From the NCBI RefSeq assembly GCF_009915685.1, contig NZ_JAABLP010000004.1: a stretch of DNA of 64,000 bases. The stretch is one strand, 5' to 3'. Source of the DNA: Pannonibacter tanglangensis (GTDB taxonomy: Bacteria > Pseudomonadota > Alphaproteobacteria > Rhizobiales > Stappiaceae). The position numbers and the translations under genes were made by a program. A model generated the notes under the pieces. That model ran no database searches and was not told the DNA's origin. It was given only the letters and a program-made list of their open reading frames with translations. Position 1 is the first letter of the stretch. Each line of letters starts with the position of its first letter. Below, one piece after another: positions 51,344 through 60,123 of the stretch.

Positions 51344-52789
51344 ATGTTCATCGGCCTCGATATCGGCACCAGCTCCGTCAAGGCGGTGCTGCTGGACGAC
51401 GACCAGCAGCCCGTTGCCTCCGCCAGTGCCCATCTCGATGTCTCGCGCCCCCATCCCGGCTGGTCGGAACAGGATCCGGACAGCTGGTGGCGCGGCATCG
51501 AGGCCACTCTCGATGACCTCGGCCGGCGTCATCCGCGCGAGATGGCCGCCGTGCGCGGCATCGGCCTTTCAGGCCACATGCATGGCGCGACCTTGCTCGA
51601 TGCCGCCGACCGGCCGCTGCGCCCCTGCATCCTGTGGAACGACGGCCGCTCGGCCAGCCAGTGCACCGGGCTGGAGGCGCGCGAGCCCCGCTTCCTCACC
51701 CTCGGCGGCAACCGGGTCATGCCCGGCTTCACCGCGCCCAAGCTGCAATGGGTGCGCGAGAACGAGCCGGACATCTTCGCGCAGGTCGCCAAGGTGCTGC
51801 TGCCCAAGGACTACGTGCGGCTGCGCCTCACCGGCGACCATGTCGGCGACATGTCGGACAGTGCCGGCACCCTGTGGCTGGATGTGGCGGCCCGCGACTG
51901 GTCGGAGCCGCTGCTGGCGGCAACCGGCCTGACCCGGGAGCACATGCCCCGGCTGGTCGAGGGATCGGATGCCGGCGGCCGCCTGCGACCGGAGCTCGCC
52001 GCGCGCTGGGGCATGACGCAGGCCCCGGTGGTGGCAGGGGGCGGCGGCGACAATGCTGCGTCTGCCTGCGGCGTCGGCGCCGTCCAGCCGGGCTCGGCCT
52101 TCGTCTCGCTCGGCACCTCCGGCGTGCTGTTTGTCACCAATGACCGCTTCTCGCCGAATGTCGCCAGCGCGGTGCATGCCTTCTGCCATGCCGTGCCGGA
52201 CACCTGGCACCAGATGGGCGTGATCCTGTCGGCGACGGACAGCCTCAACTGGCTGTCGAAGATCCTGCGCCGGCCGGCAGCCGAGCTGACGGGGATGGTC
52301 ACCGACCTCGGCGGCCCGTCGGCAGTCCGCTTCCTGCCCTATCTCGGCGGCGAACGCACCCCGCACAATGACGTGGCAATCCGCGGCGGCTTCCTGGGTC
52401 TGGCGCATGAGACCGGCGAGGCGGAGCTGGCCCATGCGGTGCTCGACGGTGTCGCCTTCGCCCTGATGGATTGCCTCGGCGCCCTCACAGCGGCCGGCAG
52501 CAGCGTCACGCGCGTGACGGCTGTTGGCGGTGGCTCCCGGTCTCGCGTGTGGCTGGAAATCATCGCCACCGTGCTGGGCGTCACCGTGGATGTGCCGCAG
52601 GATGGCGATTTCGGCGCGGCCCTGGGCGCGGCCCGCCTCGGACAGGCGGCGGCCGACGGCTACGACCCGGCCACCTTCTTCGCGCCGCCGCTGGCGGCCA
52701 GCATCGACCCCAATCCCACCCTCCAGTCCGCCTATGCCGACGCCTACCGGCACTGGCGGACCCTCTATCCTGCAATGAAGGAGATCTGA
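51344..52789 (+). CDS. xylB: Xylulokinase
   Basis: The 481-residue FGGY kinase phosphorylates D-xylulose to xylulose-5-phosphate for the pentose phosphate pathway. The N-terminal ATPase motif is GLDIGTSSVKAVLLDD. GLSGHMHGATLLD (about residue 78) and the C-terminal AVGGGSRSRVWLEI (about 395) are kinase signatures. A TGAGGAAC ribosome site precedes ATG 51344. Its stop is one base before the xylA start. Confidence 0.95.
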   Translation: MFIGLDIGTSSVKAVLLDDDQQPVASASAHLDVSRPHPGWSEQDPDSWWRGIEATLDDLGRRHPREMAAVRGIGLSGHMHGATLLDAADRPLRPCILWNDGRSASQCTGLEAREPRFLTLGGNRVMPGFTAPKLQWVRENEPDIFAQVAKVLLPKDYVRLRLTGDHVGDMSDSAGTLWLDVAARDWSEPLLAATGLTREHMPRLVEGSDAGGRLRPELAARWGMTQAPVVAGGGGDNAASACGVGAVQPGSAFVSLGTSGVLFVTNDRFSPNVASAVHAFCHAVPDTWHQMGVILSATDSLNWLSKILRRPAAELTGMVTDLGGPSAVRFLPYLGGERTPHNDVAIRGGFLGLAHETGEAELAHAVLDGVAFALMDCLGALTAAGSSVTRVTAVGGGSRSRVWLEIIATVLGVTVDVPQDGDFGAALGAARLGQAAADGYDPATFFAPPLAASIDPNPTLQSAYADAYRHWRTLYPAMKEI

Positions 52790-52790
52790 C

Positions 52791-54107
52791 GTGGCCACTG
52801 GATTTTTCGACGGCCTTGAGCCGGTCCGTTATGTCGGGCCGGACGCCCGCGAGCCCTACGGGTACCGCTACTACGACAAGGACCGGGTGGTGCTCGGCAA
52901 GCGCATGGAAGACCACCTGCGCCTCGCCATCTGCTACTGGCATTCCTTCTGCTGGCCGGGCGGTGACCCGTTCGGTGGCGACACGTTCCAGCGCACGTGG
53001 ATGGCCGCCGGCGATCCGATGCAGCAGGCGAAGCTCAAGGCGGATGTCGCCTTCGAGATGTTCCAGCTGCTGGACATGCCGTTCTTCACGTTCCACGACC
53101 GCGACATCGCACCGGAAGGCGCGACGCTGGCCGAGAGCAACGCCAATGTGAACGCCATTGCCGACATCTTCGAGCGCAAGATGGCCGACAGCGGCGTCCG
53201 CCTGCTGTGGGGCACGGCGAACCTGTTCTCCAACCGCCGCTTCATGGCCGGCGCGGCCACCAACCCGGACCCGGACGTCTTCGCCTATGCAGGCGCGCAG
53301 GTGAAGCACGCGATGGACGTGACCCACCGGCTTGGCGGCGCGAACTACGTGCTCTGGGGCGGCCGCGAGGGCTACGAGACCCTGCTCAACACCGACCTGA
53401 AGCGCGAGCTGGACCAGCTCGGCCGCTTCCTGACGATGGTGGTGGAGTACAAGCACCGCATCGGCTTCAAGGGCACGATCCTGATCGAGCCGAAGCCGCA
53501 GGAGCCGACCAAGCACCAGTATGACTTCGACGTTGCCACGGTCTTCGGCTTCCTCAAGGCCTATGGCCTGGAGAACGAGGTGAAGGTCAACATCGAGCAG
53601 GGCCACGCCATCCTCGCCGGTCATTCCTTCGAGCACGAGCTGGCAATGGCCAATGCCCTCGGCATCTTCGGCTCGGTGGACATGAACCGGAACGACTACC
53701 AGTCGGGCTGGGATACGGACCAGTTCGCCATGAACGTGCCGGAGATGGCGCTGGCCTATTACGAGATCCTGAAAGGCGGCGGCTTCACCACCGGCGGCAC
53801 CAACTTCGACAGCAAGATCCGCCGGCAGTCGATCGACGCCGTCGACCTGATCCAGGCCCACGTCGGCTCGGCCGACGCCATCGCACGCGGCCTGCTGGCG
53901 GCGGCCGCGATGATCGAGGACGGCCGTCTCGGCGGCTTCGTCAAGGACCGCTACGCCGGCTGGAGCGCGCCGGAGAATGCCGCGATCCTGACGGGGACCG
54001 TGACGCTGGAGGCGCTGGCCGACCGGGTGCACGGCGCGAGCCTCGAGCCGCAGCCGAAGTCGGGCCGTCAGGAATACCTGGAAAGCCTCGTCAACCTGTT
54101 CGTCTGA
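52791..54107 (+). CDS. xylA: Xylose isomerase
   Basis: The 438-residue TIM-barrel enzyme converts D-xylose to D-xylulose. Catalytic and metal residues are visible in FFTFHDRDIAPEG (histidine, about residue 102), NYVLWGGREGYETLL, LIEPKPQEPTKHQYD (glutamate and lysine, about 233), GSVDMNRND and WDTDQF. The length suits the larger class II isomerases. The gene starts with GTG directly after xylB, so the two are translationally coupled. A terminator follows. Confidence 0.95.
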   Translation: MATGFFDGLEPVRYVGPDAREPYGYRYYDKDRVVLGKRMEDHLRLAICYWHSFCWPGGDPFGGDTFQRTWMAAGDPMQQAKLKADVAFEMFQLLDMPFFTFHDRDIAPEGATLAESNANVNAIADIFERKMADSGVRLLWGTANLFSNRRFMAGAATNPDPDVFAYAGAQVKHAMDVTHRLGGANYVLWGGREGYETLLNTDLKRELDQLGRFLTMVVEYKHRIGFKGTILIEPKPQEPTKHQYDFDVATVFGFLKAYGLENEVKVNIEQGHAILAGHSFEHELAMANALGIFGSVDMNRNDYQSGWDTDQFAMNVPEMALAYYEILKGGGFTTGGTNFDSKIRRQSIDAVDLIQAHVGSADAIARGLLAAAAMIEDGRLGGFVKDRYAGWSAPENAAILTGTVTLEALADRVHGASLEPQPKSGRQEYLESLVNLFV

Positions 54108-54127
54108 CGCAAGTCGCAAGACGGAAC

Positions 54128-54155
54128 GCCCCGCCCGGAACCCGGGCGGGGCTTT
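54128..54155 (+). terminator. Intrinsic terminator of the xyl operon
   Basis: A perfect 11-pair stem (GCCCCGCCCGG/CCGGGCGGGGC) with a three-base loop is followed by TTT, 20 bases after the xylA stop. Confidence 0.88.
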
Positions 54156-54166
54156 GGTGTGTCAGC

Positions 54167-55162
54167 TCAGAGCTTGTCGGTGACGACCGTGGTCGTGGCG
54201 CCGACCGGCTCCTTGGTGATGACCGGATCGGAGCCGCCGGAAAGCAGCGACTTCACCGTCCGCTCGTAGGCCGCCTTGTCGAGCTTGCCGTCGGAGCCGT
54301 CCACCAGCTTCACGATCTCGCCGACCATGCGCTTCTGGTGGGTCTCGGTCTGCGCGCCGGATGCATCATTTTCGAGCACGATCTCGGCCGCCTCGTCCGG
54401 ATTCTCGGCCGCATAGGCCCAGCCCTTCATCGAGGCGCGCACGAAACGGACGTACTTGTCGACCTTGGCCGGGTCCTTCAGGCTGTCCTCGAGCACATAG
54501 AGACCGTCCTCGAGCGTGGCGACACCCTGGTCCTCATACTTGAAGACGACCAGATCCTCCGCCGGAATGCCCGCGTCGATCACCTGCCAGTACTCGTTGT
54601 AGGTCATCGTCGAGATGCAGTCGGCCTGCTTCTGCAGCAGCGGATCCACGTTGAAGCCCTGCTTGAGCACGGTCACGCCATCCGGGCCACCGCTCGTCGG
54701 GATGCCGAGCTGGCTCATCCAGGACAGGAAGGGATACTCGTTGCCGAAGAACCAGACGCCGAGGGTCTTGCCCTTGAAGTCGGCCGGCGAGGTGATGCCG
54801 GTTTCCTTCCGGCAGGTCAGCATCATGCCCGACTTCTTGAACGGCTGGGCGATGTTGACGAGCGGCACGCCCTTCTCGCGCGAGGCCAGGGCGGACGGCA
54901 TCCAGTCGATGATCACGTCGGCCCCGCCACCGGCAATGACCTGCGGCGGCGCGATGTCCGGGCCACCCGGCTTGATGGTCACGTCAAGGCCCTCGGCTTC
55001 GTAGAAGCCCTTGTCCTTGGCGACGTAGTACCCGGCGAACTGGCCCTGGGTCACCCATTTCAGCTGCAGGGTGAGCTGGTCAGCCGCCGAGGCTGCGCCG
55101 GCGGACAGGACGCCTGCAAGCATCGTGGCGGCGGCCAGAGCCTTTACTGCGATATTCGCCAT
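54167..55162 (-). CDS. NMT1/THI5-like ABC substrate-binding protein, possibly pyrimidine-binding
   Basis: The 331-residue exported protein has a signal peptide (VKALAAATMLAGVLSAGAASA) and an NMT1/THI5 fold: LKWVTQGQFAGYYVAKDKGFYEAEGLDVTI, then GGGADVIIDWMPSALASREKGVPLVNIAQPF. Relatives bind thiamine pyrimidine precursors or other pyrimidines. No TPP riboswitch is seen upstream, but a near-perfect RutR-like dyad is, favouring a pyrimidine ligand. The permease and ATPase are not adjacent. ATG 55162 starts the signal peptide; a longer start at 55312 would bury it. Confidence 0.82.
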   Translation of the reverse strand: MANIAVKALAAATMLAGVLSAGAASAADQLTLQLKWVTQGQFAGYYVAKDKGFYEAEGLDVTIKPGGPDIAPPQVIAGGGADVIIDWMPSALASREKGVPLVNIAQPFKKSGMMLTCRKETGITSPADFKGKTLGVWFFGNEYPFLSWMSQLGIPTSGGPDGVTVLKQGFNVDPLLQKQADCISTMTYNEYWQVIDAGIPAEDLVVFKYEDQGVATLEDGLYVLEDSLKDPAKVDKYVRFVRASMKGWAYAAENPDEAAEIVLENDASGAQTETHQKRMVGEIVKLVDGSDGKLDKAAYERTVKSLLSGGSDPVITKEPVGATTTVVTDKL

Positions 55163-55422
55163 TCCCCTTCTCCTCTTGGTCTGCCGGGGGCTTTTGCCTC
55201 CGGTTCTGGAAAGCGAGGGGATCAGGGTGCACAAGCCACCGGCACAGCTCCGGACCTGCCCGGAGCACGGGCCTGTCCCGGAGGCGCGCTTGCGCGGCTC
55301 TCCACCTGCCATTCCCCTTCCGGCCCGGTTTGTCCGGGTCCATTGTCTTGACTGTGCCGCGGAACGCGGTATCCATCGTCAGCCTGCCACGGCGCGCCGG
55401 TCTGCGCCAGACGCCTCACAGG

Positions 55423-55438
55423 CTGACCAAATGGTCAA
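55423..55438 (-). promoter_or_regulatory. RutR-like operator upstream of the NMT1-type gene
   Basis: On the minus strand the bases read TTGACCA, TT, TGGTCAG, matching the RutR box TTGACCA-NN-TGGTCAA at 13 of 14 defined positions. It lies about 260 bases before the gene start, implying a long leader. Confidence 0.7.
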
Positions 55439-55580
55439 AAAAACGTAGGGAAAGCTTGCCCTTCCGGTCAAGGTGATTATTTACGCAGCCGCGTCCAGTT
55501 TTGCGGCATCCGATGTCGCTTAAGGAACAGTCCGCGCCTCGGCGGGGCGGAAACGGACATGGCAACGGCCGTCATTTTAT

Positions 55581-55613
55581 GTTCATATGAACGTCGCCAT
55601 AGTTTCATATGAG
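55581..55613 (+). promoter_or_regulatory. Paired TCATATGA palindromes upstream of deoR
   Basis: GTTCATATGAAC (55581-55592) is a perfect 12-base palindrome. TTTCATATGAG (55603-55613) repeats its core exactly 22 bases away, two turns of the helix. The pair lies 100-135 bases before the deoR start and may be an autoregulatory operator. Confidence 0.6.
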
Positions 55614-55714
55614 CCGATTAAGTCCGTCTCCACACTGGCAGGATCAAGCGAGTCGCCGGCCCACCGACAGGGTGGCTCCGCGACCGCTGCAGACGGAAGA
55701 CGCGGCGATCAGGA

Positions 55715-56512
55715 ATGATGATGCTGTTGCTCGAGCAAGGGGACATCACGGAGCGCCAGGCGGAGATCACCGATCTGGTTCAGGCCAACGGCTTCATGTC
55801 GGTGGAGAGCCTGGCCGAGCGCTTTGACGTGACCACCCAGACCATCCGGCGGGATGTGAACCGCCTGTGCGAACTGGGCATCCTCCGCCGGACCCATGGC
55901 GGCGTCGAGCCGCCCGCACCGACCGGCAATGTCCACTACAGCACCCGCCGCATCCTCAACCTGCCCGCCAAGCGCATCATCGCCGGCCATGTGGCCTCGC
56001 TGATCCCCGAAGGCGCCTCGCTTGCCTTTTCCATCGGCACGACGCCGGAAATCGTGATGCAGGCCCTGATCCGCCACAGCGGGCTCAAGGTCTTCACCAA
56101 CAACCTGAACGTGGCCTTTACCGCATCGGAAAACCCCAGCGTCGACGTGACGATTGCCGGCGGCCGGCTGCGCTCCGGCGACCGGGACATCCTGGGCGCC
56201 GGCACGCAGGAGTTCTTTGCCAGCTACAAGGTCGACTTCGGGATCTTTGGTGTGGCCGGCGTCGACGAGGACGGCACGCTGCTCGACTTCCACGAGGAGG
56301 AAGTGGCCGCACGGCAGGCGATCCTCGCCAATTGCCGCCAGTCGCTGCTGGTGCTCGACCACAGCAAGTTCGGCCGCGCCGCCCATGTGCGCGGAGGCCA
56401 CATCAGCGATGTCAGCCACGTCGTCTGCGACGCGCCGATCCCGCCGGCCCTGAACAGGCTGCTGCAGGCGCGCGGCACGAAAGTGCTGATCGGCCCGGCC
56501 CCGGACGCCTAA
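55715..56512 (+). CDS. DeoR/GlpR-family transcriptional regulator
   Basis: The 265-residue protein has an N-terminal DeoR helix-turn-helix (RQAEITDLVQANGFMSVESLAERFDVTTQTIRRDVNRL, then RTHGGVEPP). A DeoR sensor domain with the phosphosugar site follows (IPEGASLAFSIGTTPEIV, VFTNNLNVAF, and LVLDHSKFGR). It most likely represses a carbon-source locus in response to a sugar phosphate. The target is not adjacent. Three successive ATG codons leave the start uncertain by two residues. Confidence 0.88.
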   Translation: MMMLLLEQGDITERQAEITDLVQANGFMSVESLAERFDVTTQTIRRDVNRLCELGILRRTHGGVEPPAPTGNVHYSTRRILNLPAKRIIAGHVASLIPEGASLAFSIGTTPEIVMQALIRHSGLKVFTNNLNVAFTASENPSVDVTIAGGRLRSGDRDILGAGTQEFFASYKVDFGIFGVAGVDEDGTLLDFHEEEVAARQAILANCRQSLLVLDHSKFGRAAHVRGGHISDVSHVVCDAPIPPALNRLLQARGTKVLIGPAPDA

Positions 56513-56648
56513 GAAAAGGGCGCCCGATCGCATGGCGCCAGATGACAGGCCTGAAGATGAGAAGGCTGGAAACGACAAGGCAGGAAACGCGGGGGCACGC
56601 TGCCGAAGGCCCGTGTCAGGCGACCATGGGCATGGCAAGCGCTGCGGA

Positions 56649-57626
56649 TCACTCCGCGGCGCTGGACGCCCGCGAAAGGCTGCTGGCGACAATCATGCCC
56701 AGGCCATCGCCGCTGTCGAAAGCCGCTTCGACGCGCGGGCCAAGCCCCCAGTCGCCGCAGGCTCCGATCCGGGCGTCGGCATTCCAGACGAAGGGCTTGG
56801 GCGCGGTCTGCTCGACCCGGGCATAGCGCCAGCGGTGCGCCGCCAGGAACCCGGGTGTGGCATCGGTGTCAAGAACGGTCCGCGCCAGATCCCACAGCAG
56901 CGGCGTCACCTCGTCCGGGGACAGTTCCAGATGCGCGCGGCTCCAGGCCGGAGAGGCGTGGATGACCCAGGTCTCCGGCGACGGATCGCGGCCGGGCTTG
57001 GCCGAGTTGCGCGCCAGCCAGGACAGGGCCCCCTCCGGAGAGGCATGGCGGTCGGGGCCCGGCAGCGGTTCCTCGAAGGCGGCCATCAGCGTCCAGCAGG
57101 GCGCGTAGCGCACATCGTCGAGGCCCGGCATCGGCACGCCGGCGGTCTCGGCGAGCGGCAGCACCTGCGGCGCAGGCAGGGCGAGGATCACGGCGGAAAA
57201 GGCCCCGTGGCCGGCGTCATGGACACGGCCCTGGGCATCGACAAGACGCCAGCCCCCCTCGACCGACTGCAGCGACGTGATCTGGGTCTCGAGCTGCACC
57301 TCGAACCGGTTGGCCATGGCCCGCACCGGTGCACCGATGGCCGGCACGCCGACATGGGTGTCGTCGAACCAGGGGGCCACGATGCCCTCGGCGGTCCACT
57401 CCGCCAGCGCCTTGCGGAAGGCGTTGCCGCGCGCGGTGAAGAACTGCGCGCCGTGGTCGAACCGCAGGTCGCCGGCACGGCGGGTGGCGAGGCGTCCGCC
57501 GACGCCTCGGCTTTTTTCAAAGATACGGCAGGTGTGGCCATTTGCCCGCAGGCGGCGCGCTGCGGCAAGTCCGGCCATACCGGCACCGATGATGGCAATG
57601 TCGGAACGGGGGCTTGCTGTGCTCAT
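56649..57626 (-). CDS. NAD(P)/FAD-dependent oxidoreductase, renalase-like
   Basis: The 325-residue flavoprotein has the FAD motif DIAIIGAGMAGLAAARRLRANGH at its start and IFEKSRGVGGRLATRR (about residue 36), typical of renalase-like proteins. FDHGAQFFTARG and the C-terminal IGACGDWGLGPRVEAAFDSG complete the fold. Its substrate is unknown. It is the last minus-strand gene after livF with a 56-base gap, so it may belong to that operon or stand alone. It converges on deoR. Confidence 0.85.
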   Translation of the reverse strand: MSTASPRSDIAIIGAGMAGLAAARRLRANGHTCRIFEKSRGVGGRLATRRAGDLRFDHGAQFFTARGNAFRKALAEWTAEGIVAPWFDDTHVGVPAIGAPVRAMANRFEVQLETQITSLQSVEGGWRLVDAQGRVHDAGHGAFSAVILALPAPQVLPLAETAGVPMPGLDDVRYAPCWTLMAAFEEPLPGPDRHASPEGALSWLARNSAKPGRDPSPETWVIHASPAWSRAHLELSPDEVTPLLWDLARTVLDTDATPGFLAAHRWRYARVEQTAPKPFVWNADARIGACGDWGLGPRVEAAFDSGDGLGMIVASSLSRASSAAE

Positions 57627-57682
57627 GATTGTCTTACGGCGGCGCGGTGACGCTGGACCACCGCGACGACGGGATTTCCGCA

Positions 57683-58390
57683 TCATGCCGCCTGCACATC
57701 CCCGAGATAGAGGTGATGCAACCGGTCGGGATCGGCGAGCAGCGGCTGCGGCAGACCGTCATAGACCAGCTCGCCCCGTCGCATGACATAGGCATGATCG
57801 GCGATCCTGAGCGCCAGCGCGGCGAACTGTTCCACCAGCAGGATGGCAAGACCGGCATCCGCCAGCCGGCGCACCGCCGCCATCAGCCGCTGCACCACCA
57901 CCGGCGCAAGGCCGGCCGACATCTCGTCGATGAGGATCACCTCCGGCCGGGTGAGCAGCGAACGGGCAATGACGAGCATCTGCTGCTCGCCGCCGGACAG
58001 GAGCCCGGCCCGGACACCGCGCCGGTTGAGCAACTCGGGAAAGAGGTCATAGGCATCGGCGAGATCGGCCCCCGGCGCCATGCCGACAAGCAGGTTTTCC
58101 TCCGTCGACAGCTGGCGGAACACGGTCCGCCCCTGTTCGACATGGGACAGGCCCGCCCGGGCCCGCTCGCCGGCGCGGGCAGCGGTGACGCTCCGCCCGT
58201 TGAGGGCAATGTCGCCCCCGCTGGTCGGGATGATCCCGGAGAGCCCCTCCAGCAGCGTCGTCTTGCCGGCCCCGTTTGCGCCGAGGAGGACGCTGATCTG
58301 CCCCTTCTGCGCCGACAGGCTGACCCCGCGCACCACCGGCAGACCGGCCCGGTTGATGACGAGGCCGGAGACATCAAGTGTTCTGGTCAT
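57683..58390 (-). CDS. livF: Branched-chain amino acid-type ABC transporter ATPase (LivF)
   Basis: The 235-residue ATPase has Walker A GANGAGKT, signature LSGGEQQM and Walker B VILIDEMSAGL; the Liv family commonly has DE-M/P-S here. The start overlaps the stop of the fused livM-livG gene (ATGA). It supplies one of two different ATPases of the importer. The transported ligand is unlikely to be known from this protein; Liv-type systems also move amides and urea. Confidence 0.92.
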   Translation of the reverse strand: MTRTLDVSGLVINRAGLPVVRGVSLSAQKGQISVLLGANGAGKTTLLEGLSGIIPTSGGDIALNGRSVTAARAGERARAGLSHVEQGRTVFRQLSTEENLLVGMAPGADLADAYDLFPELLNRRGVRAGLLSGGEQQMLVIARSLLTRPEVILIDEMSAGLAPVVVQRLMAAVRRLADAGLAILLVEQFAALALRIADHAYVMRRGELVYDGLPQPLLADPDRLHHLYLGDVQAA

Positions 58391-60123
58391 GCCGCATCCT
58401 CCTCCAGCGCTATGCCGAGATAGGCCTTCTTCACCACGGGTTCTTCCAGCACACGCATCGGCGGACCGGAGGCAATGACCTGGCCGAAGTCGCAGACCGT
58501 GATCTGCGAGCAGGCGCCGCGCACCAGATCCATGTCATGTTCCACCAGAAGCACGGACGAGCCGAACAGCCTCGGGATCTCGGCAATGCGCCGGGCAAGC
58601 CGCAGCGCCTGGTCATAGGACTGGCCGGCCGCCGGCTCGTCGAGCAGCACCACCGCCGGCCGCGCGGCAACAACCCCGGCCACGTCCAGCAGCCGCCGGG
58701 TGCCGGCATCCACCGCCTGCACCAGGGTGTCAGGCGACGGACAGCCGATCCAGGTGAGCACGGCGGCGCTTTCCTCGGGGCTCAGACCGGGAGCGGCGAG
58801 GTCGAGATAGGCGCCCACCGAGAGATCGGGCGGAATGCGGGTGGTCTGCCAGGTGCGGCGGACGCCGAGGCGCGCGCGCTCATGGGCCGGCAGCCCTTCG
58901 AGTGGCCGGCCTTCCAGCCGCACCGACCCCTCGTAGGCCGGGAGGAACCCGGTGACCGCGTCGATGAAGGTCGACTTGCCGGCGCCGTTGGGACCGATCA
59001 GCCCGACGACGGTTCCGGCCGGCACGCTCAGGCTGACGTTCGACAGCGCGACGACCTGCCCGTAGCGCACACCGAGCCGGTCGATGACCAGCGTTGGCCC
59101 GGCGGCCGCCGGATCACGCCGGTTCCGGGGCGGCGGCAGCACGGTGCCGACGGGTGCCGAGGGAGCAAAGCGCGGCAGTCCCAGCCTTGCCGTCAGGCTT
59201 GCAAGATTGCGCCGCAAGGTCTCGGCCATGGTCTCGCCGCTGGCCAGCGCCTGGACGGCGCCGAGGGCAAAGAGCACGTTGCCGACATCCTGCGGCAGGC
59301 CAAGGCGACGCAGCAGCTCGGGGAAGAGCGTCACCAGCATGCCGCCGATGATCGCCCCCTCGGCGAGCTGGGCCCCGGCCATGGTGGCGACCGCAAACAG
59401 CGCCAGCGACTGCATCATCGAGAAGTTTTCCGAGACGAGCGTGCCGAGATAGCCCGCCAGAAGCCCCCCGGACAGGCCCGCGATGAAGGCCGAGATGGCA
59501 AAGGCCGACAGCTTGGTCAGCGGGATCGAGACGCCGAGCGCCGCCGCGGCCCGCTCGGAGTGACGGATGGCGAGGAAGGCGCTGCCGAGCCGGGACCGCG
59601 ACAGGACGGAGAGGCCGAGCGCGACCGCCAGATAGAACAGCAGCGCGAAGACAAAATAGCCCTCGTCGCTGTCGAACAGTTCCGGCCGGGCAACCGACAG
59701 GAAGCTGGTCTGTCCGGGGAAGGTGATCGTCGCCAGGATCACGTCGAAGGCCGCCGCAAAGGCCAGCGTCACGATGGCGAGGTTGATGCCGCGCAGGCGC
59801 AGGGCCGGCAGGCCGATGGCGACGCCAAACGGCACGGCCGCCAGACCGCCGAGCACGACCCAGACCGGCAGGCCGCCCGGAGCCTCAATGACATTGAGCC
59901 AGCCGACGGTCCAGGCGCCGACCCCGGCAAAGGACATCTGGCACAGAGCGATCATGCCCGCGCGGCCCGTCACCAGACCGAGGCCCTGCAGCGAGATCGC
60001 CGTGATGACGACGGCAGTGGCGAGGAACACCCAGTAGGCCGGCAGCAGCCCGTAGACCGCAAGGCCCGCCACGGCGGTGACGACGACAAGGGCGAGACAG
60101 GAGGTGAGATCAGCGCGCTTCAT
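58387..60123 (-). CDS. Fused Liv-type permease (LivM) and ATPase (LivG)
   Basis: The 578-residue protein joins a LivM permease (about residues 1-320, about nine membrane segments with GRAGMIALCQMSFAGVGAW and RHSERAAAALGV) to a LivG ATPase (about 345-578). The ATPase has Walker A GPNGAGKS and Walker B VVLLDEPAAG. The signature region reads LDVAGVVAARP instead of LSGGQ, a clear departure, so this domain may be weakly active. Such fusions are known in some alphaproteobacteria. ATG 60123 overlaps the livH 3' end by 14 bases. Both ends are coupled to neighbours. Confidence 0.88.
   Translation of the reverse strand: MKRADLTSCLALVVVTAVAGLAVYGLLPAYWVFLATAVVITAISLQGLGLVTGRAGMIALCQMSFAGVGAWTVGWLNVIEAPGGLPVWVVLGGLAAVPFGVAIGLPALRLRGINLAIVTLAFAAAFDVILATITFPGQTSFLSVARPELFDSDEGYFVFALLFYLAVALGLSVLSRSRLGSAFLAIRHSERAAAALGVSIPLTKLSAFAISAFIAGLSGGLLAGYLGTLVSENFSMMQSLALFAVATMAGAQLAEGAIIGGMLVTLFPELLRRLGLPQDVGNVLFALGAVQALASGETMAETLRRNLASLTARLGLPRFAPSAPVGTVLPPPRNRRDPAAAGPTLVIDRLGVRYGQVVALSNVSLSVPAGTVVGLIGPNGAGKSTFIDAVTGFLPAYEGSVRLEGRPLEGLPAHERARLGVRRTWQTTRIPPDLSVGAYLDLAAPGLSPEESAAVLTWIGCPSPDTLVQAVDAGTRRLLDVAGVVAARPAVVLLDEPAAGQSYDQALRLARRIAEIPRLFGSSVLLVEHDMDLVRGACSQITVCDFGQVIASGPPMRVLEEPVVKKAYLGIALEEDAA

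Larger units (their letters stand above)
55163..55714. other. Divergent intergenic region between the NMT1 protein and DeoR genes
   Basis: This 552-base gap holds the RutR-like dyad (55423-55438) and two TCATATGA palindromes near the deoR side. The bases between the RutR-like dyad and the NMT1 gene would form a leader of over 200 bases. I see no thiamine riboswitch and no small gene. Confidence 0.6.

Noticed and set aside
55163..55312. ATG at 55312 as the start of the NMT1-type gene
   Set aside because: It would put 50 charged residues before a clear signal peptide that begins at 55162.
55163..55560. A thiamine (TPP) riboswitch before the NMT1-type gene
   Set aside because: I could not find the conserved CTGAGA element or the second conserved box on either strand.
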